A stretch of 64,000 nucleotides of DNA from Candidatus Dechloromonas phosphorivorans (GCA_016714975.1 JADKBR010000028.1:67080-131079), one strand, 5' to 3'. Counted from the stretch's first letter, positions 15,447 to 24,017 are shown. Program-made: numbers and translations. The notes: generated by a model from the sequence alone, not told the origin.

Positions 15447-16019
15447 TCATCGGCCCACCGCCTCTCCGGGCATCAATACACCCCCATCCTCGATCTCGAC
15501 ACCATACCCCAGCGCTGACCCAGCCTGCATCCAGGCGGAAGCCCCAAGAACAGCGCCTCCGGCCATCGCCGCATTGACCCCGAGATGCCCGAAATCGCCC
15601 ACACGGCAATGATGATCGACGACCGCGGCGCAATTCACGATCACTCCATCCCCCAAGCGCGCCTCGGTGCCGACAATGGCCCCCGCCATGATCGCCGAGC
15701 CTGCCCCGATCATCGCAGTCGGCGAAACGATGGCCCGCGGATGAATGACCGTCGCCAGCACGAACCCGGCATCCCGCAGTTCGACGGTCACCCGTCGACG
15801 CAACGCATTGTTGCCGATGGCGACGCATGCATGGTCGGCCGCGTCACGGAACCGGGCAAGTTCAGAAACCTTGCCGAGCACCGGAACTTCCCAGACCCGC
15901 TCCAGTTCCGGAAACGCGTCGTCGAGAAAGCCGGCCACGATGAAAGCACCGCTGGCCGCCACCGCCTCGGCCACCGAGCGGCCATGCCCGCCCGCGCCGA
16001 CGACCAGGAGGCGTTCCAT
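15447..16019 (-). CDS. PglD/NeuD-type sugar acetyltransferase
   Basis: A 190-residue protein with an N-terminal Rossmann-like sugar-nucleotide binding domain (LLVVGAGGHGRSVAEAV) and a C-terminal left-handed beta-helix made of hexapeptide repeats (SPTAMIGAGSAIMAGAIVGTEARLGDGVIVN). The catalytic histidine region is AAVVDHHCRVGDFGHL. This is the PglD family, which N-acetylates the 4-amino group of UDP-4-amino sugars. The ATG at 16019 shares its A with the TGA of the preceding sugar transferase gene. PglC and PglD domains are fused in Neisseria PglB, so this adjacent pair suggests a bacillosamine-type or similar first sugar. No dedicated aminotransferase sits beside it. Confidence 0.85.
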   Translation of the reverse strand: MERLLVVGAGGHGRSVAEAVAASGAFIVAGFLDDAFPELERVWEVPVLGKVSELARFRDAADHACVAIGNNALRRRVTVELRDAGFVLATVIHPRAIVSPTAMIGAGSAIMAGAIVGTEARLGDGVIVNCAAVVDHHCRVGDFGHLGVNAAMAGGAVLGASAWMQAGSALGYGVEIEDGGVLMPGEAVGR

Positions 16020-16579
16020 CAGTGCGACACCCCGTCGCGCCGCAGCACCTTGACGAAGGTCAGCCACAGGATACTGATGTCGAACCAGAGCGATTGCCGC
16101 TGGAGATATTCCACGTCGAGCTTCACCTTGTCCGGAATCGGCAATTCGTCCCGCCCGTTGACCTGCGCCCAGCCAGTCAGGCCCGGCACAAGTTCATGCA
16201 CGCCGAATTGGGTGCGCAAGGCCACCAAGTCATCCTGATTGAACAGCGCCGGCCGCGGCCCGACAAAGCTCATGTCGCCCTTGAGGATGCACCACAATTG
16301 TGGCAGTTCGTCCAGGCTGGACTTGCGCAGAAAGGAACCGATCGGGGTCAGATAGACCTTGGGATCCTGTAGCAGGTGAGTCGCCACCGCCGGCGTGCCC
16401 ACCCGCATGCTGCGGAACTTGGGCATCCTGAAAATCCTGTTTCCCTTGCCCACCCGGTCAGACCAGTAAAGCGCCGGCCCCGGCGATGTGAGCCGGACCA
16501 GAAGCGCGACGAGCAGAATCGGCAGCGCCAGAACCAGCGCGGCGCACAAACCTAAAGCCAGATCAAACAATCGCTTCAT
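16019..16579 (-). CDS. Initiating sugar-phosphate transferase (PglC/WcaJ C-terminal type)
   Basis: Transfers a sugar-1-phosphate to undecaprenyl phosphate, the first step of repeat-unit assembly. The 186-residue product starts MKRLFDLALGLCAALVLALP (reentrant membrane helix), followed by VGKGNRIFRMPKFRSM, LRKSSLDELPQLWCILKGDMSFVGPRPAL and LVPGLTGWAQVNGRDELP, the bacterial sugar transferase signature. The length fits the small PglC-like monotopic form. The start at 16579 was chosen because upstream in-frame sequence runs into the neighbouring PIN gene and is not family-like. Confidence 0.93.
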   Translation of the reverse strand: MKRLFDLALGLCAALVLALPILLVALLVRLTSPGPALYWSDRVGKGNRIFRMPKFRSMRVGTPAVATHLLQDPKVYLTPIGSFLRKSSLDELPQLWCILKGDMSFVGPRPALFNQDDLVALRTQFGVHELVPGLTGWAQVNGRDELPIPDKVKLDVEYLQRQSLWFDISILWLTFVKVLRRDGVSH

Positions 16580-16601
16580 GCCAGAACCCGTTGCCCATTT
16601 C

Positions 16602-16997
16602 TCACAATAGCCGCGTGGATGACCCTTGCCCCGCGAGAAGCGCAACCGCCTTCTCGTCGAACGAAATGAAGGTGCCACCGCCAAGCCAGCTTCCCTCGTA
16701 AGCAATGACACCATCAGCGAAATCGCCGCCCGCTTCGAGCACTGACAGCCCGGCCTCTACGGCAGGCCGGTTGACTTCCACATTCGCGACGGCAAGCAGC
16801 GCACGAATCGCGGCAGCCACGTCGGAAGGCTGAAAGTCGTACACCCTGAGCAACACCCACACAAACTCACACAGGCTTGGCATTGCTACCGCGATCAATT
16901 CCGCATCGGTCAAGACCTTGGTGGCCACATCGGCTTGCACGGGGTCATCAAGCACGACCGCACGAACAAGGACGTTGGTATCAACGGCGACCTTCAC
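16602..16997 (-). CDS. PIN-domain toxin of an AbrB/VapC module
   Basis: A 131-residue PIN toxin starting MKVAVDTNVLVRAVVLDDPVQ, with MPSLCEFVWVLLRVYDF, GGDFADGVIAYEG and a late TFISFDEKAVALL carrying the remaining acidic residues. The VDTNVLVRA start is typical of toxins paired with AbrB-type antitoxins. It overlaps its antitoxin by 4 bases (ATGA) and ends 22 bases before the initiating sugar transferase, so the module is wedged into the polysaccharide operon. Confidence 0.88.
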   Translation of the reverse strand: MKVAVDTNVLVRAVVLDDPVQADVATKVLTDAELIAVAMPSLCEFVWVLLRVYDFQPSDVAAAIRALLAVANVEVNRPAVEAGLSVLEAGGDFADGVIAYEGSWLGGGTFISFDEKAVALLAGQGSSTRLL

Positions 16998-17245
16998 TCT
17001 TTACCTGCCCAAGCCTGCGCGGTCGCGTCGTTCATATCTTCAATGGATGCGACTTTATTTGTCCGCCCGGCAAGCAAACCAACGAAGCCGTCAATCGTCC
17101 CCGCAGGCCGCGCTGCCTTGAGCAGGCCCCTGCCATCCGGCAGCAAATCCAACTCGATCTTTTCCCCCGGCCTGATGCCCAGGTGCTGCAGCACGTCTTT
17201 TCTAAACGTGACTTGCCCCTTTGCGGTAACCGTCAGTGTGGTCAT
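16994..17245 (-). CDS. AbrB/MazE-type antitoxin
   Basis: An 83-residue antitoxin with a swapped-hairpin AbrB domain: MTTLTVTAKGQVTFRKDVLQHLGIRPGEKI, then ELDLLPDGRGLLKAARP, and a C-terminal toxin-binding tail (IEDMNDATAQAWAGKE). It overlaps the toxin gene by 4 bases. An inverted repeat at 17281-17300, 36 bases upstream, is a plausible operator. Confidence 0.88.
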   Translation of the reverse strand: MTTLTVTAKGQVTFRKDVLQHLGIRPGEKIELDLLPDGRGLLKAARPAGTIDGFVGLLAGRTNKVASIEDMNDATAQAWAGKE

Positions 17246-17280
17246 GATTATCTTCTCGAAGCCTCTTGATGCGGAGAATT

Positions 17281-17300
17281 GTAATGCAAAACTTCATTAC
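17281..17300. promoter_or_regulatory. Possible AbrB/VapC operator
   Basis: Inverted repeat GTAATG / CATTAC with an 8-base spacer, 36 bases before the AbrB-type antitoxin start. Position and form suit autoregulation; evidence is sequence symmetry only. Confidence 0.35.
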
Positions 17301-17436
17301 ACTCAATGCCTGCTGCGCAATTATGAGGCGTCACGCCGTCCATCCGTCGCCAGCCAGTGCGACAAACCTTCATCAAGAAAGACTTAAGCCGTGGGAGCAG
17401 AACCGTCCACCTAATAAACTATGCAAATAACGGAAC

Positions 17437-18627
17437 ATGATCCATAATTTGCATGTGATTAAACGCCAACTACACGAATCCATCCTTGAGCACTTGGGGC
17501 AGTTTCCTGCGGTTGCCCTGCTGGGATCCCGCCAGGTGGGAAAGACCACCTTGGCCGAGTTAATCTGCAGGCAGCGCCCGGGATGCATTTACCTTGACCT
17601 TGAGAGCACCGGCGACCGCAACAAACTGGTTGACCCGGAGTCTTACCTTGCCCGGTTTGAAGACAAGCTGGTGATTCTGGATGAAGTCCAGCGGCTGCCT
17701 GAAATCTTCCAGCCCTTGCGTGGCCTGATCGATCGGGGCCGACGGAAGAGACTTGCCCATGGGCGCTTTCTGCTGCTTGGGTCGGCGTCGGGAGATTTAC
17801 TGCGTCAATCGGGTGAAAGCCTGGCGGGGCGTATCGCCTACCTCGAATTACCGCCGCTGCAGGTGTCCGAAATCGATGATGACCAACAAGACCTGCTCTG
17901 GGTCAGGGGCGGCTTCCCCGAAAGCTTTTTGGCGGCACACGACAAGCAAAGCCTGGTCTGGCGACAAAACCTCATCAACACCTATCTTGAACGGGACATC
18001 CCCGCCTACGGAACCCGGATTCCTGCCGAAACCTTGCGGCGCTTCTGGACGATGCTGGCACATAACCAAGGGGGGCTGCTCAATGTATCGCAACTATCCA
18101 AGAATCTGAGCGTAGACACCAAAACCATCGCCCGCTATCTGGATTTGCTGGTTGACCTGTTCCTGGTGCGACGATTGATGCCTTGGCATAGCAATGCCGG
18201 CAAACGCCTGGTGAAATCACCCAAGGTCTATATCCGGGACAGCGGCCTGGTTCACGCATTACTGGGCATAGACAGCTTTGACCGCCTGCTGGGACACCCG
18301 GTCGTTGGAAATAGCTGGGAAGGCTTCGTCATCGAAAACTTGCTCAATGCAGCCCCCTTCAATACCACCCCGGGCTTTTACCGCACCAGTAACGGCAATG
18401 AAGTCGAGCTGCTGCTGGATATACCCGGGCAAGGCCTGTGGGTCATCGAAATCAAGCGGGGCATGGAATCCAAACCAAAACGCGGGTTTTACCAAGCCTG
18501 CGAAGACCTGGAACCTGCCAAACGCTTCATGGTGTATCCGGGGCATGACCGTTACCCACTGGGCGACGGAGTAGAAGCGATCAGTCCGAAGTTACTGGTT
18601 GAGCAGTTGTTGGCACTGGCTCGATAG
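17437..18627 (+). CDS. AAA ATPase with DUF4143 domain
   Basis: A 396-residue ATPase: P-loop ALLGSRQVGKTTLAELI (around 27-43), Walker B KLVILDEVQRLPEIF, sensor-like FLLLGSAS, and a C-terminal DUF4143 region (RIPAETLRRFWTMLAHNQGG, KTIARYLDLLVDLFLVRRL, KSPKVYIRDSGLVHALLGI). Near the end GNEVELLL and WVIEIKRG resemble the D/E-x-K core of a PD-(D/E)xK nuclease-like domain. Such ATPases are common, mobile and of unknown role. This is the only plus-strand gene before 51 kb. It lies between the AbrB/VapC module (divergent) and the WbpV/WbpK-like gene (convergent, 9 bases apart), so it was probably inserted separately. Confidence 0.85.
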   Translation: MIHNLHVIKRQLHESILEHLGQFPAVALLGSRQVGKTTLAELICRQRPGCIYLDLESTGDRNKLVDPESYLARFEDKLVILDEVQRLPEIFQPLRGLIDRGRRKRLAHGRFLLLGSASGDLLRQSGESLAGRIAYLELPPLQVSEIDDDQQDLLWVRGGFPESFLAAHDKQSLVWRQNLINTYLERDIPAYGTRIPAETLRRFWTMLAHNQGGLLNVSQLSKNLSVDTKTIARYLDLLVDLFLVRRLMPWHSNAGKRLVKSPKVYIRDSGLVHALLGIDSFDRLLGHPVVGNSWEGFVIENLLNAAPFNTTPGFYRTSNGNEVELLLDIPGQGLWVIEIKRGMESKPKRGFYQACEDLEPAKRFMVYPGHDRYPLGDGVEAISPKLLVEQLLALAR

Positions 18628-18636
18628 CCCCGGGCA

Positions 18637-19596
18637 TCAATACGCTTGCTGCGACTCAATCCAGTGCACCGCCGTCCGCCGTAGGCCTTCGTCGACACTG
18701 ATCGGCGACGACCAGCCAAGCAGGGCCTTGGTCTTGCCGATGTCCGCCTGCAGCGACCCGCAAAGGCGCTGGGCGATACCCGGACGGCCGATCAACTTGG
18801 CGCCGAACACGATCAAACCCGCCGGCACCTGAATCAGCCGGGCGGGCCTTCCAAGCGCCGCAGCCATGCGCCGTAACAATGCCGCGGTCGACAGGTCTTC
18901 ATCGTCGGAGACCAGAAACGTCTGGTTGGCAGCCGCCGGATGGTCGATGCAGGTGACGATCAGGTCGACCAGATTGTCCAGAAAAACCAGGCTGCGCCGG
19001 TTCGCCGTCACGCCGCCCAGAGGCAGCGGCACGCCGCGCTGCAACCAGCGCATCATCGCCAGAAAATTCGCCTTCACCCCGGGGCCATAGACCAGCGGCG
19101 GGCGGATGATGACCACCTCCATACCTGTTTCCTGAGACAACGCCCGCAACCCCGCTTCAGCCTCGCACTTGGAGACGCCATAGGGATCACCCGGCGCAGG
19201 AATCTCATCGGCCGTAAATGGATGGCCCGGCTGCGAGTGCTCCCCATTGACCTTGATTGAACTCACGAAGACGAAACGCCGCACCCCGGTGTCCGCCGCC
19301 TGGCGAGCAAGACGCAGCGTCCCGTCGACATTGACCCGACGGAACTCGGCCAACGGGTCGCCCGCGTCCTCGTTCATGACATGCACACGGGCAGCGCAAT
19401 GCACGACTGAAGAAACTCCGGAAAGCACCGTGATCCAATCCTGCTCCGGAGACAAAGATGCCTCGATGACATCCACACCCGCGGGCCAGTTGCCCACAGA
19501 TTTGTCGCGCACCGAAATGCGTAAAGGACAGCGCTCAATGAGGTTCGCACACAACGCCTTGCCCACAAAGCCTGACGCACCAGTGACAAGTATCAT
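18637..19596 (-). CDS. NAD-dependent epimerase/reductase, WbpV/WbpK-like
   Basis: A 319-residue SDR-family protein: MILVTGASGFVGKALC (Rossmann), VVHCAARVHVMNE, FVSSIKVNGE, and YGVSKCEAEAGL (Tyr and Lys of the catalytic pair), then RPPLVYGPGVKANF. The VHVMNE and SIKVNGE motifs fit the group that reduces UDP-4-keto-6-deoxy-GlcNAc to UDP-QuiNAc or UDP-D-FucNAc (WbpV, WbpK). The substrate would come from the WbpM-like dehydratase at 10682. Its start overlaps the stop of wbuB (ATGA). The product stereochemistry cannot be decided from sequence. Confidence 0.82.
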   Translation of the reverse strand: MILVTGASGFVGKALCANLIERCPLRISVRDKSVGNWPAGVDVIEASLSPEQDWITVLSGVSSVVHCAARVHVMNEDAGDPLAEFRRVNVDGTLRLARQAADTGVRRFVFVSSIKVNGEHSQPGHPFTADEIPAPGDPYGVSKCEAEAGLRALSQETGMEVVIIRPPLVYGPGVKANFLAMMRWLQRGVPLPLGGVTANRRSLVFLDNLVDLIVTCIDHPAAANQTFLVSDDEDLSTAALLRRMAAALGRPARLIQVPAGLIVFGAKLIGRPGIAQRLCGSLQADIGKTKALLGWSSPISVDEGLRRTAVHWIESQQAY

Positions 19597-20840
19597 CTAT
19601 CGAATTCCCCGTGCCTTTTTCCAACTGTGGAAAGATTCTCCAACCAGGATAACAGCCTCGAGATGAGCGCACCCCGATCAAACTCCTGTTCGCTAACAGC
19701 CCGACCTCGCCTGCCCATCCGCTGCCGCCCTTCAATGTCCATGCCGGCCATTTTCCTTACAGCCGCCGCCAAAGCCACCCCATCTCCAGCCGGGCAAGAC
19801 AGGCCAGCACCAGCCCCATCAACGATCTCCGCTCCTTCACCGTTCAGCATCGCAAGTACCGGAATTCCCGCAGCAAGATAAGACTGAAGTTTTCCGGGTA
19901 TGGTCATGGCAAAGATCGGCTCATCCTTCAATGAAACCAGCAACGCATCGGCATGCCTGAAGAACGAAGGCATGCGCTCCACCGGGTAGCGGCCAAGCAA
20001 CAGAAAGCAATGCTCGAGTCCACGCCGTGTCACCTCAGACCTGACCCACTCAGACGCTCGACCGTCCCCAACGATCAACCAGCGGATACCCCTGTCGTCC
20101 TTCAGATGTTCCGCAGCATCGAGAATTGCCGGAAAATCCTGCGCATCCCCGACATTCCCGGCAAACATGATGCTGAACATCCCGTCGGCCGATGGCACCT
20201 CGTCAGCCGGCACAACCGTGGAGAAATCGAACTCAGCATCCGACCAACTCGGAAAATACTCTACAGCCTTCTCGCGCCCGCAATAACGGCGAATCTGCGG
20301 GATAAAGCTCTTCGACTGCGCCAGGATCAGATCACAGCGGTTGTAGATGAAGGTTACCAGATGCCCCACCGCCTTCAAGAATGTCCGGGAACGAACAACC
20401 CCGATGGCCTCCAGCGTCTCGGGCCAAAGATCGAGCACCCAAAATGCCAGCGGAGCGCCCTTCAGGTAACGAAGGAACGCCGCGGGCAAGCCAACCGTAA
20501 TCGGCGATGGCTCGAATACGAAGATCACATCAAACGCCTGGCCGCGTAAACGCCAAGCCCCAAACACTGTCGCGCCAAATGCGAAGCTCGCATAATTGAC
20601 CATTAGCCGTAGCCCCCCGCTCCCGCGGGGGAACATTGGCACCCGAACCACACTCGCCCCACCGAATTTCGCGTAGGCACCGGGGTTGCTTCGAAACTCG
20701 GGGAAGACCTCACCCGAAGGATAATTAGGGCTTCCGGTCAGTACCGTAACTTCATGGCCACGGTCGCAGAACTCCGTCACCAGATCATTGATACGAAAGT
20801 TCTCCGGCCAGAAATACTGGCTGACGACAAGAATCCGCAC
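19593..20840 (-). CDS. wbuB: WbuB-like glycosyltransferase (GT4), probable L-FucNAc transferase
   Basis: A 415-residue GT-B retaining transferase. It begins MRILVVSQYFWPENFRINDLV, has GSPNYPSGEVFPEF, FWVLDLWPETLEAIGVV and, in the C-terminal domain, MFAGNVGDAQDFPAILDAA and IPGKLQSYLAAGIPVLA. The start and the DLWPE motif match WbuB, encoded next to fnlABC in several O-antigen clusters and assigned to L-FucNAc transfer. Here it follows fnlC by 7 bases, so acting on UDP-L-FucNAc is the natural prediction. Cytoplasmic face of the inner membrane. Confidence 0.87.
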   Translation of the reverse strand: MRILVVSQYFWPENFRINDLVTEFCDRGHEVTVLTGSPNYPSGEVFPEFRSNPGAYAKFGGASVVRVPMFPRGSGGLRLMVNYASFAFGATVFGAWRLRGQAFDVIFVFEPSPITVGLPAAFLRYLKGAPLAFWVLDLWPETLEAIGVVRSRTFLKAVGHLVTFIYNRCDLILAQSKSFIPQIRRYCGREKAVEYFPSWSDAEFDFSTVVPADEVPSADGMFSIMFAGNVGDAQDFPAILDAAEHLKDDRGIRWLIVGDGRASEWVRSEVTRRGLEHCFLLLGRYPVERMPSFFRHADALLVSLKDEPIFAMTIPGKLQSYLAAGIPVLAMLNGEGAEIVDGAGAGLSCPAGDGVALAAAVRKMAGMDIEGRQRMGRRGRAVSEQEFDRGALISRLLSWLENLSTVGKRHGEFDR

Positions 20841-20847
20841 GACAGCC

Positions 20848-21978
20848 TCAATACCGCTTCCAAACCACCCGGCTTACATAATCGGTATAGCTGTGAATGA
20901 TCCGCAGCACCTTGTCCGAGACGTTCGGCATACTGTAGTCACCGACCTGCCTCAGGCTGCGACTGTCTCCCCGCGGCTGGCTTTCGAGGATCGCCAGTGC
21001 CTGCATGACGCGCTCGACCTCCAGGCCAACCATCATCACCGCCGCCTCTTCCATGCCCTCGGGACGCTCGTGGGCCTCGCGCAGATTGAGCGCGGGGAAA
21101 TTCATAATCGACGATTCCTCGTTGATCGTCCCGCTGTCCGACAGCACGGCCTTGGCTGTGACCTGAAGCTTGTTGTAGTCCTTGAAGCCCAGCGGCTTGA
21201 GCAGGCGAACCTGCGGGTCAAACTTGACCCCCATCGCATCAACCCGCTTTTGGGTTCGTGGATGCGTCGAAACGATCACTGGATAGCCATAGGTTTCGGC
21301 TACTTGGTTCAGCACAACCACCAGCTTGCGAAAATTCTTGTCAGAATCGACGTTCTCTTCCCGGTGGGCGCTGACCACGAAAAACTTGCCGGCCTCGAGT
21401 TCAAGACGCTCCAGCACATCGGATTGCTCGATGCCATGCCGGTAATGGTTCAGCACCTCGCACATCGGGCTGCCGGTCTTGATCACCATGTCTGGCGGAA
21501 GACCTTCGCGCAGCAGGTAATCGCGGGCGATGGTGCTGTAGGTGAGATTGATGTCGGCGGTATGGTCGACGATGCGGCGGTTGATTTCTTCCGGCACGCG
21601 CATGTCGAAACAGCGATTGCCGGCTTCCATGTGAAAGGTCGGGATCTTGCGCCGCTTGGCCGGGATCACCGCCATGCAACTGTTGGTGTCGCCGAGCACC
21701 AGCATGGCATCCGGCATTTCTGCCGCCAGAACGCCGTCGACCGCAATGATCACCTTGCCGATCGTTTCAGCGCCGCTGGCGCCCGCCGCGTTCAGGAAGT
21801 GATCCGGCTTGCGGATGCCCAGGTCGTCGAAGAATATCTGGTTGAGCTCGTAGTCATAGTTCTGGCCAGTATGCACGATCACGTGCTCGCAATGCTCGTC
21901 CAGCCGCGCCATCACACGCGACAGACGAATGATCTCCGGGCGGGTTCCCACCACGGTCATGACTTTCATTTTCTTCAT
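20848..21978 (-). CDS. fnlC: UDP-N-acetylglucosamine 2-epimerase-type enzyme FnlC (WbjD)
   Basis: Third enzyme of UDP-L-FucNAc synthesis, a C2 epimerase. The 376-residue product has MKVMTVVGTRPEIIRL, VHTGQNYDYELNQIFFDDLGI, the FnlC-specific KPDHFLNAAG, LGDTNS, IPTFHMEAGNRCFD and FFVVSAHREENVD. HMEAGNRCFD and the DLGIRKPD segment distinguish FnlC/WbjD/Cap5G from the general WecB and from WbpI. The HigBA-like module (22012-22629) is inserted between this gene and fnlB. The alternative start three codons downstream (MKVMTVVG) is equally possible. Confidence 0.92.
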   Translation of the reverse strand: MKKMKVMTVVGTRPEIIRLSRVMARLDEHCEHVIVHTGQNYDYELNQIFFDDLGIRKPDHFLNAAGASGAETIGKVIIAVDGVLAAEMPDAMLVLGDTNSCMAVIPAKRRKIPTFHMEAGNRCFDMRVPEEINRRIVDHTADINLTYSTIARDYLLREGLPPDMVIKTGSPMCEVLNHYRHGIEQSDVLERLELEAGKFFVVSAHREENVDSDKNFRKLVVVLNQVAETYGYPVIVSTHPRTQKRVDAMGVKFDPQVRLLKPLGFKDYNKLQVTAKAVLSDSGTINEESSIMNFPALNLREAHERPEGMEEAAVMMVGLEVERVMQALAILESQPRGDSRSLRQVGDYSMPNVSDKVLRIIHSYTDYVSRVVWKRY

Positions 21979-22011
21979 AACGTCGCTTCTATAAATTGTT
22001 CATAACGGCAC

Positions 22012-22311
22012 TTAGCCACGGGCGGTCTGCACATGCAGCTTTAGCCCCAACGCCTTGATGACCTTCATGATCGTAGCGAACTCCGGGTTGCCCTCGGCAG
22101 ATAGCGCCTTGTATAGTCCCTCGCGCGCCAGCCCGGTATCCTTCGCCAGTTGTGTCATGCCGCGCGCGCGGGCAATATCGCCCAAGGCCGCCCGAATCAG
22201 GCGGCCGTCGCCCTCGTCCTCTTCAACGCAGGCATCCAGATAAAGCGCCATATCCTCATCGGTTTTCAGGTGGTCGACCACATCCCATCTGCTCAATTTC
22301 AGTTCGCCCAT
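22012..22311 (-). CDS. HigA-like antidote protein (HTH antitoxin)
   Basis: A 99-residue addiction-module antidote. It carries LSRWDVVDHLKTDEDMALYLDACVEE at the N-terminus and a helix-turn-helix with ARARGMTQLAKDTGLAREGLYKALSAEGNPEF, followed by TIMKVIKALGLKLHVQ. This is the family annotated as putative addiction module antidote protein. The toxin gene precedes it by 9 bases, the reversed order typical of HigBA. It sits between fnlB and fnlC. Confidence 0.9.
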   Translation of the reverse strand: MGELKLSRWDVVDHLKTDEDMALYLDACVEEDEGDGRLIRAALGDIARARGMTQLAKDTGLAREGLYKALSAEGNPEFATIMKVIKALGLKLHVQTARG

Positions 22312-22320
22312 GATGCGCTC

Positions 22321-22629
22321 CTAAAGTTGCCGCGCCAGTTCCAGAGCGGCTTTGATGTCCTTGCTCTGCGACCGCTTGTCGCCGCCGGCCAGCAGAACGA
22401 CGATTTCAACACCACGCTGCACGAAATAGATGCGGTAGCCCGGCCCGCAATCCACACGCAATTCGCTGACTCCTTCGCCGACCGGCTTCACATCGCCCGG
22501 ATTACCCAGTTCAACCCGGCGCAAGCGCGATTCGATGCGCGCCTTGCCATGCTTGTCACGCAACCCGGAAAACCAGTGGTCGAATACGGCCGTGGTGAGA
22601 ACTGTTTTCGTGACAGAACTGTATATCAT
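22321..22629 (-). CDS. HigB/RelE-like killer protein
   Basis: A 102-residue toxin: TTAVFDHWFSGLRDKHGKARIESRLRRVE, GNPGDVKPVGEGVSELRVDCGPGYRIYFVQRG and IVVLLAGGDKRSQSKDIKAALEL. The GVSELRVDCGPGYRIYF and LLAGGDKRSQ.DI motifs define the phage-Gp49/HigB-like addiction killer family. It precedes the HTH antidote by 9 bases. The start is 30 bases past the fnlB stop. RNA cleavage is inferred from the family. Confidence 0.9.
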   Translation of the reverse strand: MIYSSVTKTVLTTAVFDHWFSGLRDKHGKARIESRLRRVELGNPGDVKPVGEGVSELRVDCGPGYRIYFVQRGVEIVVLLAGGDKRSQSKDIKAALELARQL

Positions 22630-22659
22630 GGATTACATCGACGTCAATGGCCGAGGACT

Positions 22660-23772
22660 TTAGAGCGGGCAGGCGATCGTATCCGGCCGGTCGCGATCGA
22701 AAATCTCGTTGGCCCATAGCATGACGACCATTTCGTCATCGCCGACATTGGTAATGTCGTGCGTCCAGCCGGGCACGGTTTCAACCACCTGCGGCATGTC
22801 GCCCGAGGTGAAGACTTCGTAGCGTTCGTCTGTCACAACATGCCGGAAGCCGAACCGGGCCGCACCCTTGATGACCAGGAATTTCTCGGTCTTGGTGTGG
22901 TGATAATGCCCACCCCGCGTGATTCCGGGGTGGGCCGTAAAGTACGAAAACTGCCCGGAATCCTGCGTCTTCAGCATCTCGACGAAAACGCCGCGCTCGT
23001 CGCCGTACTTGGGCAGGTCGTAAGCGAACCTGGCCGGTGGCAGGTAGCTGACGTAGGTGGCATAAAGCGCGCGAACCAGGCCGGCGCCGACCCGCTCGGA
23101 AACCAGCGACTCTCGGCAATTCCTGAATGCCTCGATCTGTGCCGCCAACTCCCCCAGCGTAATGCCATAAACGGGGCTGACTTCGCCACGGCTCAGTCCG
23201 GCAGGCATGGCATCGAGCGCACGGATGAACTCGCCAACGACATCATCCACATAAACCAGATTGAGGGCGAAGGCAGGGTCGCTGATCTGGATAGGCAGGT
23301 CATTGGCGATGTTGTGGCAAAAGGTGGCGACGACCGAGTTGTAATTCGGCCGGCACCATTTGCCGAACACGCCCGGCAGGCGGTAAATGGTCACCGGGTT
23401 GCCGGCGTTTACGGCCAGCGCTTCAGCCGCCACCTCGGCGCCCCGCTTGCTTTCACCATACGGGTTGGCGAGGTCCGCCTGGATCGAGGAGGAAATGATC
23501 AACGGAATCTTGCGCCCTGTTGCGGAGATCAGATCGCACAACCGTGCCGTCAGATCGGCATTGCTCTCCGCAAATTCCTTCACATCCTTGGGGCGATTGA
23601 CGCCCGCCAGATGCACGACCGCATCGGCACGTCCCAACCGTTCCGCCAGATCGTCCAGCGAATCCTCGCGGTCGAAGCCGATTACGTCGTAGCCATCAAG
23701 TTCCCCGAGACGAACAGAAAGGTTCTTCCCAATAAAGCCATCGGAGCCTGTGATCAAAACACGCATCATCAT
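22660..23772 (-). CDS. fnlB: UDP-2-acetamido-2,6-dideoxy-hexulose reductase FnlB (WbjC), SDR plus cupin
   Basis: Second enzyme of UDP-L-FucNAc synthesis. The 370-residue product combines an N-terminal SDR domain (VLITGSDGFIGKNLSVRL, VVHLAGVNRPKD, ANPYGESKRGAEV) with a C-terminal cupin domain (around 250-370) containing GGHYHHTKTEKFLVIKG and FTSGDMPQVVETVPGW. This SDR-cupin layout is specific for FnlB/WbjC/Cap5F. Its ATGATGATG start overlaps the stop of the DUF2442 gene. HigBA lies downstream, so fnlB is flanked by toxin-antitoxin-like pairs on both sides. Confidence 0.93.
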   Translation of the reverse strand: MMMRVLITGSDGFIGKNLSVRLGELDGYDVIGFDREDSLDDLAERLGRADAVVHLAGVNRPKDVKEFAESNADLTARLCDLISATGRKIPLIISSSIQADLANPYGESKRGAEVAAEALAVNAGNPVTIYRLPGVFGKWCRPNYNSVVATFCHNIANDLPIQISDPAFALNLVYVDDVVGEFIRALDAMPAGLSRGEVSPVYGITLGELAAQIEAFRNCRESLVSERVGAGLVRALYATYVSYLPPARFAYDLPKYGDERGVFVEMLKTQDSGQFSYFTAHPGITRGGHYHHTKTEKFLVIKGAARFGFRHVVTDERYEVFTSGDMPQVVETVPGWTHDITNVGDDEMVVMLWANEIFDRDRPDTIACPL

Positions 23773-24017
23773 GAGTGCTCTGGAACAAACAACTGTGCGG
23801 AAATCGTGTCAGGGCCTAAATCCTGCCCACCAGGCCAGCCAACCCCCGAAAAAAACAAACCCACCTGCGCAAAGTATTCCTGGTCTCTCAGCGCGGCAAA
23901 AAACTCTGACCGCATAAACGGCTTTACATCAAACTCCCCCGTCCGCCCATCGGAAAAGGTAACTTTCAAACAGCCATCAGCGATTGCAGAAACGCTAACA
24001 ATCTTGTCCATGTTCAC
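23769..24017 (-). CDS. DUF2442 family protein
   Basis: An 82-residue protein with VSVSAIADGCLKVTFSDGRTGEFDVKPFM and the late GQDLGPDTISAQLFV, the DUF2442 pattern. It overlaps the DUF4160 gene upstream by 4 bases (ATGA) and fnlB downstream by 4 bases, so three genes are translationally chained. DUF4160/DUF2442 pairs are frequent beside toxin-antitoxin genes and have been suspected of being such modules. No activity can be assigned from sequence. Confidence 0.8.
   Translation of the reverse strand: MNMDKIVSVSAIADGCLKVTFSDGRTGEFDVKPFMRSEFFAALRDQEYFAQVGLFFSGVGWPGGQDLGPDTISAQLFVPEHS

Noticed and set aside
12629..17245. Tandem duplication as origin of the PIN-toxin genes
   Set aside because: The four PIN proteins differ strongly and pair with four different antitoxin folds, so independent acquisition fits better.
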